64,000 nucleotides of DNA from positions 868,001 through 932,000 of the forward strand of contig CP111152.1 in assembly GCA_026367775.1 (NCBI GenBank), written 5' to 3'. Position numbers and translations under genes: made by a program. Origin of the DNA: Exserohilum rostratum (taxonomy: Eukaryota > Ascomycota > Dothideomycetes > Pleosporales > Pleosporaceae). Under the pieces are notes generated by a model. The model was given only the letters and a program-made list of their open reading frames with translations, was not told the DNA's origin and did no database searches. Shown here in pieces: positions 47,669 through 59,073 of this stretch (positions are counted from its first letter, which is position 1; the number at the start of each line of letters is the position of its first letter).

Positions 47669-47741
47669 CGAAGCGCCCGTACAAAGTTCAATCACCCGTC
47701 TCAATCACAATCACATCGTATTCGGATCTCGATTCCTCACC

Positions 47742-49822
47742 ATGGTACCATCGCAGCGGGTAGCCATACTCTTGGCCCTCTCGCCAGTGGCTGTTCTCGG
47801 CCAATCCTCCTCGTTCCTTCAAGTCGAGCCAGCAGCCACCTCCGTCCCTGTCACTGCACCAGCAGGTGCACCATTGCAGGAGGCTGAAACTCTTCAACTT
47901 ACCGATGCGGTGGTTGAGCGGCTTGCTTCCGACCAAGCCACAGCTGAATATGCGGAATACTTTGCTTTCGACAACAGCAGTTTTGTTAACCCTGCGCATG
48001 CACGACGGGCTGCTGCCGCAGAATGCAAAACCTTTCCTGGCGACCCAACATGGCCCAAGAACATCATCTGGGACATCTTCAATGTTCTCCTGGGTGGAGC
48101 ATTGATTCCAACCAAGCCTGTTTCAGCGCCATGCTACGACTCCAAATGGGGAAAGATGGACGCTGCGCGATGTGCAGATGTTACCAAGAACTTCACAAAT
48201 GCATACTTCCATACCGATGACCCAACTTCCAGTAAGGGAACTATTTTTTCGGTTTAGACTTCCGAGTGTCGCGCTAACATGTTTTCCAACTTGTAGACAT
48301 GTGGCCGATCTATCAAGGCAGAACTTGCATGCCTAGCAACAACACTGCAGGTAAAACATGCACTTTGGGTGGCTTTCCAGAATATGCTATCAAGGTCACG
48401 AACGTGGCCCAGATTCAACTCGCTATCAACTTTGCTCGGGCCGCCAACCTCCGCCTTGTTATCAAAAACACTGGACATTGTTTCCTGGGAAAGTCGACCG
48501 GCGCCGGTGCTCTCAGCTTGTGGATGCATAAAATGGATAAGATTGACTTTATGCCAAACTACAAGGGACCAGGCTACTCAGGTCCAGCCATGAAACTCTC
48601 CGCTGGTGTACTCGTACGGCAAGTGTATGAGGCTGCTGAGAAGCACGGCGTCACTGTGTTGGGTGCCGTCTCTTGGGTAAGTGATTCGGCCATGATTTAC
48701 GAACAACATGCTTACTAGATGCAGAGTGTTGGTTATGCTGGTGGTATGATCGCTGGAGGAGGCCAAAACCCTCTAGCCGGAATCTACGGAATGGCTGCCG
48801 ATCATGTCGTGGCTTTCCAAGTTGTTACTGCCGACGGACGATTCATCACTGTATCTGAGGCATCACACCCAGACCTCTTCTGGGCTCTCCGAGGTGGTGG
48901 CGGTGGTACATTTGCCATTGTGACATCCGTCATCATTCGAGCACACCCTAAGATCAACGTCGTCGCCTCTCAGTTCTACCTCGACGCTACAAACAACAGT
49001 GTTGACGCATTCTGGGACGGCACAAGGAAGTTTTACGAGACCTTCCTGGACTGGGCCGACGCAGGTATCTACTCCTTTTACATCATGGGCAACAAGCCCT
49101 CCCCATTCATCAACGCACGATACATCTTCGCTCCAAACCACACCTTGGAGTCCTACACCAAGGTCGTCAAGCCCTTCTTCGACTACCTAGAAGCCAAAAA
49201 CATCACTCTCAGCCAGCCTCATGTTAGTGTACCCCACACCTCGTTCTACTCTGCGTACCAGACAATGTGGGGCCTAAATCCGTTCCCCATTGGACGTGAC
49301 GACTCCATGGCTGCCAACCGCATCATCCCCCGCCGCAACTTCCAAGAGAAGTTCAACCAAACTTACGCTCTGCTCAAGGAGCACGTTTCTTCCGGAAAGC
49401 ATCTCCTGGGCTACCACAAGGCACCGAAGAAGTACGCAAACACGAACAACGCAATTCACCCTGCGTGGCGCGAGTGCGGCATGTTCATGGTTACCTCGAC
49501 CAACAAGTCTCTGGACCACACTACACCCGAGGGTCTCGCGATTGCCAACAAGGATCTCCAAGAGAACATTCTACAGCCGTGGCGCGAACTCGCGCCCGTG
49601 TCTGAGGGCGGCGGTACTTACTTGAACGAGGCTCACGTTGGAGAGGCAGACTGGCAGGAATCTTTCTACGGTGGATACTACCCCAGGCTCAGCGAGATCA
49701 AGCGCAAGTGGGACCCCAACGATGTTTTCTATGCTACCACTGCTGTTGGAAGCGAGAGGTGGGAAGTCAGAGATGGAGACCAGGGTGTGCAGACCCAGAA
49801 TGGACGACTCTGCAGGGTTTAG
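47742..49822 (+). CDS. Secreted BBE-like FAD-linked oxidase, copy 1
   Basis: Model: join(47742..48231, 48297..48676, 48725..49822), 655 residues. A signal peptide (MVPSQRVAILLALSPVAVLG) is followed by a Cys-containing extension. The FAD-binding PCMH domain (about 175-370) contains the histidine that usually bonds covalently to FAD (His224 in KNTGHCFLGKS). At the second flavin-attachment position, where bicovalent relatives have cysteine, I see Ser (GAVSWSVGYAGG), so FAD is probably bound through histidine alone. The C-terminal BBE motif (YYPRLSEIKRKWDPND) is present. The family (berberine-bridge-like, isoamyl-alcohol-oxidase-like) oxidises alcohols, sugars or specialised metabolites with oxygen. 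The last intron has two in-frame acceptors 6 nt apart; I chose the second, matching copy 2. Confidence 0.9.
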
Positions 49823-50959
49823 GTTATAAAGTATAACGGTCCGCATAAATAGAAGAATAGAAATCTCTTAGTTAATAGAAATTCTGTTTTAGTTATAACT
49901 TTTTTTTTCTTTTAAGTCTACTAGAACTCTCTTGTTACTATATTAACAAAGTTATAGTTATGTAGTAACTGTTAGGAGCTCAGCCCTGTGCCACTGCGCT
50001 ACTACAACCAAAAAGGTACGAATACTCAGCGTTCTGCTGATACTCTGCACAGGATAGTATATATCGTCAGGCTGACCAGGTCCTGACACTATATAAGCAA
50101 TATATCCAAGATAGCTTACTAAGATCTATTTAATTGTAGGTCTGTAGGTAGTAATAACACTAAGATTACCTTTAATATTCGCTAAGGCGTTTTAAACATT
50201 ATAAGGATCCTCTCTAGCTATTCCTTTTAGTAAGTTAAAGACTTTAATAAATATCTAGAGATAATAGCACCTAATTGCTGTTACCGTAAGTAGAAGAGAC
50301 AAAAACAGTATCACGGCGACTTTATTCTTTAGAGGCATTTAGAGGTTATAAATAATCCATGCTAGTATTAAAGAGACGAGAAAATTAGTAGCGATTGTCG
50401 TTCCTATAGTACCAAAAATATCGGAAAGCTAATAAAAACAATAGCCAGGGATATCCGAAGCCATGCTTTTGGAATTAGCCAGCACTTAAAGATGCCTCCA
50501 AGGACAGCAAGCATGATGAAGATAAAGTTCAACACGATCAGTGTCCATAAACTTGCGATGATTCATAGCCTCGCAAAATCACTCGTGTCGCCAATAGTGT
50601 GCAGGCTAGAGGAATGGCTACCGGCTTGACAGGATGCCACAGCAACACTAAGTACTCCAACTCAATCATATAAGTTCTTATATCACGTAAGAAACTATTC
50701 CTAGCGTAAGCATTCAACCGCGAACATGCGTGGTGATATGGCGCTACAAAAAACATTAAGGCGAGTGAGCTAATCAACTCATTGTTTTGTGGAACAATTA
50801 TTCTAATGAATTCTCGTTGAGCGTGTATAATGAATACATAATATGGAAATACTTACATCGTTTTACTCATCATCCAAGACGTGACTGAAATAGTCTTTTT
50901 TTCCACCCAAAGATCAACGGGCCATCAACCTCTACTTACGTCGAATTCCGGTCAGAGCA
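49823..50959. other. RIP-degraded duplicated intergenic block
   Basis: 3' flank of oxidase copy 1 followed by the membrane-protein relic. From about 49905 onward the sequence is AT-rich, and C or G in related copies is very often T or A here. The 3' UTR aligns with that of oxidase copy 2 (55891-56037), and the differences are mostly C to T or G to A. Confidence 0.75.
50097..50565 (-). pseudogene. RIP-mutated fragment of the rhodopsin-like membrane protein gene
   Basis: About 470 bases align collinearly with 45238-45708, which is the end of intron 4 and most of exon 4 of copy A. Nearly all differences are transitions, C to T and G to A in relation to copy A, in the CpA to TpA pattern of repeat-induced point mutation, and they create many stops. 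No start, other exons or open frame remain, so it cannot be functional. A further short piece at 50576-50612 matches the flank of copy A at 44586-44622. It sits between oxidase copy 1 and copy B, marking an additional, destroyed copy of the module. Confidence 0.9.
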
Positions 50960-52330
50960 TCAAACGTCAGACCGCAAAGAAGTCTTAGGTTCTGTGGAAA
51001 CCCTATCCACGTCTTGGTCTGGCATCTCTGTTTCGTGGCTCTCAAATTTTGTCAGTGTAGACTTTTGCATATCGCTAGCCACGTCACCCGTCATACACTC
51101 CCTCTGACTATCAGAGTCCTTATTTCCGGAGTGCGGACCCTTAGAGTCAGAGGAAATCATGATATCGAGGCGATGCAATTGTTGTTCAACGTCGTTTCCG
51201 CCTCTTAGTCGGTCCCGCACGCGTTGCCGACAGCGTGATAGCCGGTCGATTGTGGATACTCTGGCCGGAGGGCTCGTATCGAAATATGGGATAAATTTGG
51301 CCTTTTGATAAGGCATGGCTGTCAGTAGATGTTTTACTGTTGACTTGTATAACTGAATGACTTACCAAGAGCCATTTGATCGTGGGTCCACAGGCAGCAA
51401 TCACACCAATATTCGCTTCGAGATTCGACAACGTATTGCGTACATTGTAGGGATTCTCGCGCGTAACACTTGTCAGTTTCATAACCTCGACAAACTTGTG
51501 CAGACGGTAGCATCCGATGGTAGTGACGGTAATAGGGAGTGAAAGGAATATGATGACGGCGACCTTGTGCTTCAAAGGCATTCGCAACTTGTACAGCACC
51601 CAGGCAGGTATGATGGAAACGAGCACATCAGTAGTAATCGTTACGCCGATAGTGCCATACACATGCAAACGTCGGTTACCACAAGTACCGGGTACGTCTC
51701 GGTGCCAGGACTTCTGGACGGGCAAGCACGTGAAGAGACTTCCAAGCGTGGCCCATACGATGAAGATGCCGTTTACAATGATCAGGAACCAGAGGCTTGT
51801 TGTTACAAGGCGATCCATGCAATGTAGCTTCAGAAGGGTAATCAAGAACGAGATCTTGACAAAACCGAGAATGGGATTGTAGAGGATGGTGTTTGTTTGC
51901 CGCCACTGACAGTGATATTGTCAGTATGAATCATCACGCTAGATGAAATCACATCGGAAAGCGATGAACTGACAAAATGGACGGCCTCCGGGTCGATGGC
52001 ACCTTTTGGAATGTCTTCTGCATGGTAGCCTGCATATGATACCAGAATAACTGAAGAATTAGCTAGGGATAATGTTGGAGAGTGATGGCACATACATTTC
52101 AACATGGTAGCAGTAAGTGCCATCAATATGACTTCTGCAACTATCAGAAGTGTATCTTCTATTTACCATATCAGTACTTGTTCTTGAATTGACTAATCAG
52201 GGTACCCACCGATAGCATATTTGCCATCTTTGATTTTCTTCCATACCCTGATGGCCACAATCGTAAAAGAAAGGAAAAAAGGAAATGTAACCAAGAATAT
52301 ATTCAGCGGTTGAAGGCCAGTGCCTGCCAT
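50960..52330 (-). CDS. Seven-helix rhodopsin-like membrane protein, copy B
   Basis: Model: complement(join(50960..51301, 51366..51905, 51974..52050, 52096..52158, 52210..52330)), 380 residues. The intron positions and phases are those of copy A; exons 1 and 3 have identical lengths (121 and 77 nt). Matching landmarks are the MAGTGLQP start, RVWKKIKDGK, SYAGYHAEDIPKGA, NPILGFVKISFLITLLKL, AWVLYKLRMPLKHKVAV and NIGVIAACGPTIKWLL. The cytosolic tail differs from copy A in sequence. The proteins are clearly paralogous but well diverged, so the duplication is not recent. Divergent from oxidase copy 2. Confidence 0.85.
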
Positions 52331-53549
52331 TCTGCACAAAACGTAGGCCGAGTGACTCGCGTTTGAACAAGAATGTAGGAGGGAGTACGTCTCTCAAGAC
52401 ATGGAATAAGACTGCTTATCTCCCAAGATACATTGTGCCGCACAGTACCTGGCTTCCCTTTGGAAACATATTTCACAACGCCGCAATCCTTCAGCTGCCC
52501 CAGTGTCCCTTTGCTCGTACCGCGCGTGATGAAGAGTACTGGATCTCGCTTAACCCCGCCCAGTCTGCCAGACCGCGGGCTGGGGTTCCGATGTTACACT
52601 TATCGAACCACCATGGACGCAAGATGAGCTTTATGTGTGTGCTGTTGGACCACCTGGAACCAACTAGGAAGATGCTGGCTGTTGATAATGATTTAAAGCG
52701 GAGCATCACACATTATGACCATGACGCGTGGATGACCTGTTCTTCAGATTCCTCACAACATTCACCTTCGCTATGTGACACGTGCAGAGACGGGAAGATA
52801 CCTCGTCCTTTTCAGTTCACAGTCTTAATATAAACAGCGATCCCTCCCTTTAGCCCGCAGCTACTTCTTCGAAAGGGCGCGGCATAAATAGCCGCGAGCA
52901 AGCGAGCCGCTCTACAACTCCCGCCAGAGTGGTTCTTCGAATCAGACATGAGAGTTTATGTGATGGGGCCGCATGGAACGCGCATTGGCACAACGGGGGG
53001 ATGTTGCGCCAAGCCTCCACTCCTCGGATCCTTGGGGTGGCGGCGGGTGGAGGAAGCGGAAGCGGAAGCGGAAGGCGGCAGGCTTGTGCCATTGTCTCAA
53101 GGCCACCCAACCTCAGTCCTCTTCTTTGACTTGCAAAATCGAATGATGCTGGATATCACGAAAACACTGGTGTCATTTCATCAAATATAAAAAGCGCTGC
53201 TGCTCCGTCTTTGCGATCCATGAGCGGACACCGCGACCACAGGATTTCTTGGGAACTGCGCCGCAATCCTCCGGGCCCGCATACCTCCAATGAACGAATT
53301 GTCAAGCCGACAGTGTCCTAAGCAAGAAATGGATCCCGTGGTTGTGCATACGCAGTTGAAATGAAGGAATGCTGTGCCTGACTCGAAACTGGCTGCTGCG
53401 CATGACAGGTAGTAGAAGGGTGCCGCTGCATTTGCCGTGGCCGCGAGGTTGAGCCTCTCAAGCAGCAAGCCAATTGCATGCAATATGCCAAATCCGTCTA
53501 CGCATGAAAACCAGCGACAACTCATTCATCGTTCCGACCGCTGTATTCC

Positions 53550-53565
53550 TTCTGCAGTCCCTGCG
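53550..53565 (+). promoter_or_regulatory. Shared promoter element, module B oxidase
   Basis: TTCTGCAGTCCCTGCG, identical to 47483-47498 and at nearly the same distance from the oxidase ATG. Confidence 0.55.
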
Positions 53566-53707
53566 CAAGACTGTCTGTCCAGCCCCGCCTAGCCTAGCCT
53601 TTTGAGTAAAAAGTAGTCAAGAAAAGAGGCTCTGTTGGATACTAGACCATTGGCGTGCGAGTTAATGACTGGATACACCTAGTAAAGAAACTCAATAATG
53701 GGGTAGA

Positions 53708-53736
53708 CGACCGGCTAAAGATGTAAGATAAAAGCT
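53708..53736 (+). promoter_or_regulatory. Core promoter block, module B oxidase
   Basis: CGACCGGCTAAA at 53708-53719 and a TATA-like GATAAAAGCT at 53727-53736, in the same order and spacing range as in module A. Confidence 0.5.
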
Positions 53737-53798
53737 CGAAGGCCCGGCCATTAAATTTTGTATTCCCATCAACCCCGAATCGCCATCTGGACTCCGCT

Positions 53799-55890
53799 AT
53801 GGCTAACATGTGGCGAATTGCCACGTGCTTGTCCTTGGCTGTTTTGCCAGGGCAGGTATTTTCTCAAGCCTCGCCATTCGCCGATGTTGAGCCTGCGGCT
53901 GCTTCTGTTCCAATCACTTCACCAGCTGGAGCACCTTTGCAAGAATCGGAAACCCTCCAATTGACCGACGCAGTCATCGAGCGCTTGGCTTCTGATGAGG
54001 CCACTTCCGAGTATGCCAAGTACTTTGCATTTGAGGACAGCGACATCGCCAGTCAACTGCAAGCGCGCAGTGCTGCTCCCGGCTCTTGCAAGACATTCCC
54101 TGGAGACCCAACATGGCCAAAGGACATTGTCTGGGATCTTTTCAACGTCCTCCTAGGTGGCGCTCTGATCCCGACCAAACCCCTAGCAGCATCATGCTAC
54201 GATTCCCAATGGGGAAAGAAAGACAAAGCACAATGTGAATTTGTTACCAACAACTTCACTAGCCCGGCCATACACACTGCCGATCCGACCTCCAGTGAGT
54301 CTGCTCTTTCACAGCCAATTTCCAAATACAAAGACTGATTCTGATTAATTATTCAGACATGTGGCCCATTTTCCAAGGTAGAACTTGTATGCCAGGAAAC
54401 AACACCTCCGGAAAGACGTGCACTTTGGGCGCATATCCAGAGTATGCAGTCAAGGTCACGAACGTGGCTCAAATCCAGATGGCCATCAACTTTGTCCGTC
54501 TTACCAATATGAGACTAGTCATCAAGAACACCGGTCACTGCTACTTGGGAAAGTCGACTGGCGCTGGAGCACTCAGCCTTTGGATGCACAACATGGACAA
54601 GATTGACTTCATCCCTAACTACAAGGGTCCTGGCTACTCGGGCCCCGCGTTGAAGCTTGCCGCCGGTGTCAGCGTGAGGCAAGTGTATGAGGCCGCGGAT
54701 AAGAACGGTGTCACTGTCTTGGGTGCCATTTCTCCAGTAAGAATTTCAATCTTCCTTGTTTCCAAAGACCTGCGGCTAACATATAACAGACTGTCGGTTA
54801 TGCTGGTGGTATGATCACTGGTGGAGGCCAGAACCCATTAGCGGGTGTCTATGGAATGTCCGCCGATCATGTTGTAGCTTTCCAGGTTGTCACTGCCAAC
54901 GGACGATTTATTACCGTCTCTGAGGACTCAAACCCAGATCTCTTCTGGGCCCTGCGAGGTGGTGGTGGCGGAACCTTTGCCGTTGTCACATCGGTCATCG
55001 TTCGCGCACACCCCAAGATCAACGTCGTTACTTCCAAGTGGAAGCTCGATGCCTCCAAGAACAGCGTCGAGGCTTTCTGGGACGGCACAAAGAAGTTCTA
55101 CGACGTGTTTCTTGACTGGGCGGATGCAGGTGTCTACAGCTTTTACTTCATGGGAAAGAGCCCCGAGCTGTACCTGCAGCTGGGATTCGTCTTCGCAGCA
55201 AACCACACCATGGAATCATACACGGAGCTTGTCAAGCCCTTCTTCGACTACCTCGATGCCAAAAACATCACACTTACTACCCCGGATACCCCTGAGGCTC
55301 ACACTTCGTTCTACTCGGCTTACCAGGCAACATGGGGCGGAAGACTGCCCTGGGCAGTTGCCTCTGACGCATCTATGCCCGCAAACCGCATTATTCCTCG
55401 GCGCAACTTCTTGGAGAAGTACAACCAGACATTTGCGCTAATCAAGGAGCACGTAACGGCTGGTAGACATTTCCTTGGGTACCACAAGTCACCCAAGAAG
55501 TACGCAAACACCAACAACGCGGTCAACCCAGCATGGCGTGAGTGCGGACTTTTCCTCGTCACCTCAACGAACAGGTCGCTTGATCTTTCCACTCCTGAAG
55601 GCCTTGCATCCGCCAACAAGGACCTCCAAGAGAACATTCTGCAGCCCTGGCGTGATGTGGCTCCGGTATCGGAGGGTGGCGGCGTTTACCTGAACGAAGC
55701 CAGTGTTGGGGAGATTGACTGGCAGGAGTCTTTCTACGGTGGATACTACCCCAGGCTCAGCGAGATCAAGCGCAAGTGGGACCCCAATGATGTGTTTTAC
55801 GCTACCACTGCTGTTAGAAGCGAGAGGTGGGAAGTCAGAGATGGAGATCAGGGTGTGCAGACCCAAAATGGAAGGCTGTGCAGGGTTTAG
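53799..55890 (+). CDS. Secreted BBE-like FAD-linked oxidase, copy 2
   Basis: Model: join(53799..54294, 54357..54736, 54790..55890), 658 residues, with intron positions as in copy 1 and exon 2 of equal length (380 nt). A signal peptide (MANMWRIATCLSLAVLPGQVFS) is present; a second ATG three codons later has the better context. The PCMH FAD-binding domain has the flavin-linking histidine at about residue 226 (KNTGHCYLGKS). The position of the second flavin bond is non-cysteine (GAISPTVGYAGG). The C-terminal BBE motif is identical to that of copy 1. The two proteins are similar throughout, but the last ~220 coding bases and the 3' UTR are far more alike than the rest. Substrate unknown; a secreted oxygen-dependent oxidase is expected. 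Confidence 0.9.
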
Positions 55891-56250
55891 GTTATAAAGT
55901 ATGACGGTTCGCATGAATAGAAGAATAGAAATCTCTTAGTTAATAGAAATCCCATTTCGGTCATAACTTTTTTTTCTTTCGAGTCTGCCAGAACTCTCTC
56001 GTTGCTACATTGGCGAAGTTACGGCCATGTGGTAACTTTTCAAGCCCTAACCTTCTTTTTACCCACCCAGGTCTATAAGAAGGTAGATACTTGTCCATAA
56101 GTCTTCCTGAGCTGAATGATATCCGTAACCCAGTATAGCCAAACACATCACACAACTCCACTGCGTCACCCAAGGATACCCACCAACCATCACAACCACC
56201 TTTTCACTCATATCCCTCTCCCTCCATCGTCTCATCTACCACCACCCCTC
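55891..56250. other. Convergent intergenic region
   Basis: 3' UTR of oxidase copy 2; its first 150 bases are the un-mutated counterpart of 49823-49970. No gene seen. Confidence 0.7.
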
Positions 56251-57568
56251 TTACACCTTTCCAACCAAAATACCCCTCTGATACAAACCCGTCACAATCC
56301 CAACTCCCCTCCCTACATCCCTCGCAAACGTCGTGCTACTTCCAAATTCCTCTCCAGAATCCTTATACACCGTTTGCAAACCCCCTTCCTCACTCCATTC
56401 AGCGACCCAACTCGGTGCTGAAAGCTCACACGCCTTCTTTTGCTCTTCATCACCATCCCAATCGCAATTCGCCCTCGCTTTGCTGACAGCCATGAGCGCG
56501 AAGGCAAAAGGGTGGCCTGCCATGAGTAGTTTTCCCTTGGAATCCACGGAGAGGTTGTCTACGGCGGCTGGGACGCGGAAGTGCGATACGTAGTCCAGAG
56601 TGATGGTGTCAAGGTTGTAATTATAGAAGTAGACACCTGGTTTGGCGGTTGATGCGACGGCTACGGTTGTTGCGTTAAGCATAGTAATACCATTTGCGAA
56701 ACCAACGTGTGCGAGGGTCTTCGCTGCAGATGTATTATGTAGGTCCATGTATACGACGCTACCACCTGGAACAGCAGAAAAAGTCTCGATTTTAGAGAGG
56801 AGAGGTGAAGTGAGAGCGCCAAAGTAGTGGTCGTTTGTTACCAAGAGCTTTCCATTTCCGAGGTTATGCATGGAATTGGGGGTGGGCAGCATAGGGTGTT
56901 TTAGCGTCTTTACATGTTTTGCTGTTGCGTCTTTGACGGAGACCTGGAAGACTTCTAGGATGTTGCCGGAATTGCGGGAGTGGTTGATGAGGTAGAGCGT
57001 TGATGTTGCGGCTTCGTATTCTATAGCTAGGGGTTGGAAGTCTGCTGCGTTGGGGTAGTCGATTAATTTGAGGGGCTTGAGAGCTTCCGACTCGGGGATG
57101 TTGGGGGTTGAGTAATCGTAAATCCAGATGTTTGCAGTGTCCTTTTCGTCTTTTTTCACAGGAGCCGGTACAAATGTGCCCTGCTTTGCGTCAGCTCTAA
57201 TAATCACTAAAGAAAAAATCGGGAATTTCATCTTCTGCAAACAAAACAAATTGAGTTCAAAAAAAGCTCACCATGACGGTATTCCACTGGTCTCTTCCGG
57301 GATTACAACTCAAAAACGCAATGCCCATGGCCTCCTCAATCAATACATCCTCGCAATTGCGGATCCGGTCGCTAAATTTGACTTCACTATGTTTAAAAGT
57401 GTTCGAATACTCATAATTCGCGGGGTGGTTTGCTAGCATTGTTGACATCGTTAGATAGCGGTCGTAAAGATATGGCGCTGCCGCGGCTAGCGCGGCGAGG
57501 AGCTACATGCTCGTTAGCTGTGTGTCACACTCGAGGTTTGGAAGTCATACAATTGCTCGTTGTGCCAT
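56251..57568 (-). CDS. Paraoxonase-like lactonase/arylesterase
   Basis: Model: complement(join(56251..57180, 57272..57502, 57551..57568)), 392 residues; the first coding exon is 18 nt. The N-terminus has a hydrophobic signal or anchor (LLAALAAAAPYLYDRYL). The six-bladed propeller of the PON family is clear: the Glu-Asp calcium pair in NCEDVL, the histidine in LINHSRNSG, the asparagine in PNSM, the nearly invariant TNDHYF, FANGI, and the Asp-Asn pair in VDNLSVD followed by GHP. Equivalent residues in human PON1 bind the two calcium ions and form the active site. PON enzymes hydrolyse lactones and aryl esters; the natural substrate here is unknown. It converges on oxidase copy 2. Confidence 0.9.
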
Positions 57569-59073
57569 TGCTACCTCTTTTCTGTGTGGTAGCAGAGTCG
57601 CGGAGAAGGCGGGGTTGACAGTGCCGCAGGACAACCGAGTTTAAGATAGTGTGCTGCTTACGCGTCTGAACAACTGTCAGCCATACCCACCCAGGATACT
57701 GCCGCTGACAGCGTTATCAAACGTGCAGTCAGCAGCCGGACGGCTGTGAGTTCGTTGGTAAGCAATGCCTGTCTTTGTTCGTTTCGGGGTTATGCCAGAT
57801 CGTATCTGGTTTGGCGCAAAATAGTCCTAATGGGGAACATGTACAGGGATATTGTTTTCGCGGCGTTGAACATTACATTATCTTTCTTACACATTACTGA
57901 GCTCAACCAGGTCATCTTCGTCCAGCTCCACATTCTTCATATGCCGTGTTTACACGAAAGGGTGCCGGATTACTATGCAAGGTGCTGGATATGTTGTATC
58001 GTTGCCTGTTTGGGCCTAGTGCATTATTAGACGCTCACCGACTGTGTATCCGAACCTCCCATTCGTTCAAATCTGCGAGTACTGATGTATTGCAAATACG
58101 AATGCTGTTATTGGAGAAAGTATGATACGTTATCTCGAAACAGAGTCCCTGCGCAGTGAGGTTCCAGCCAGTCATGACCATTCCGCAGATCCGCAGAATG
58201 TCCAGCATGTACCCCGCTCTGTGAACTTACAGTACTCTGTGTTACTTATCTCGAGCATATTCACAGCAATTCAAAAGAGTCCAGTGAGAAGTATTGTGAG
58301 TTAGATATGCGATAATAGCGTCTGGTGGGCCTGACAATGCAAAGCAACAATACCAAAAGATATCTAAACTCAAGCTCACTCCGACCTACACACATCTCGT
58401 TACTTTCTGTTACACTCTCAGTCTATTAGTCCATGTCATATGATGTTGTGTAGTGCTAAAATTTCGCTAACCAATGAGCGCACTGTTGGCCATGTTTGTA
58501 AACATAGGCCCGCATTCCCGTACTGCTTAGCTTACGCGTGATATAAGGTGAAACTAGTCACACCGGCCACTGCACACGGCACGAAGCTAAGTTTCTCGCT
58601 CTTGATATGCGAGGATTAACATATGACGTTGGAACTATGATTTTCAGGGGATCCTTTGGGGCGCGGAACAGTTTACCCGGTTAGCGATGACGAAATCTCT
58701 ACCACAACGACCTACTACTACACATTCGCAAACAGTAAATAAAGTTTTAGGTTTGATGTAGCGATGAGCGATGTCAGATGTAGATAGTAACGAGTTTGTG
58801 ACTCAAGAGACAAGTACATTGACAGCTGTCGCAAAGAGGAAAACATGACTAGCGGTAAACATTATCCAGAACCTTGGAAATGGTGTTGGGGTTCTGATAC
58901 ACATTACCCCTCACTGGAATCCCATTGCGGATTGAAGTGGTTAGAGCGATGGCGGCAGGCTGCATGATCACATACTGCATAGTGAGGCGAGTGGGGGTGT
59001 AAAGGTACGCAGCTTTCTTGTACCCAGGACTTCCCAAATTTAGTCTCTCCCACAAGTTGTACGCAAGAAAGAC
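57569..59073. other. Divergent intergenic region PON-like/SDR
   Basis: About 1.5 kb, moderately AT-rich. Only short frames without support; no repeat or RNA gene recognised. Confidence 0.55.

Larger units (their letters stand above)
46232..47741. promoter_or_regulatory. Divergent promoter of module A
   Basis: About 1.5 kb between the two start codons; module B has nearly the same distance (1.47 kb). It contains CGCCGCAATCCTCC at 46388-46401 and the oxidase-side elements listed separately. Short frames here are not convincing genes. Confidence 0.5.
52331..53798. promoter_or_regulatory. Divergent promoter of module B
   Basis: About 1.47 kb. It contains CGCCGCAATCCT at 52479-52490, about 150 bases from the membrane-protein ATG as in module A, and again as CGCCGCAATCCTCC at 53259-53272. 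Oxidase-side elements are listed separately. Confidence 0.5.
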
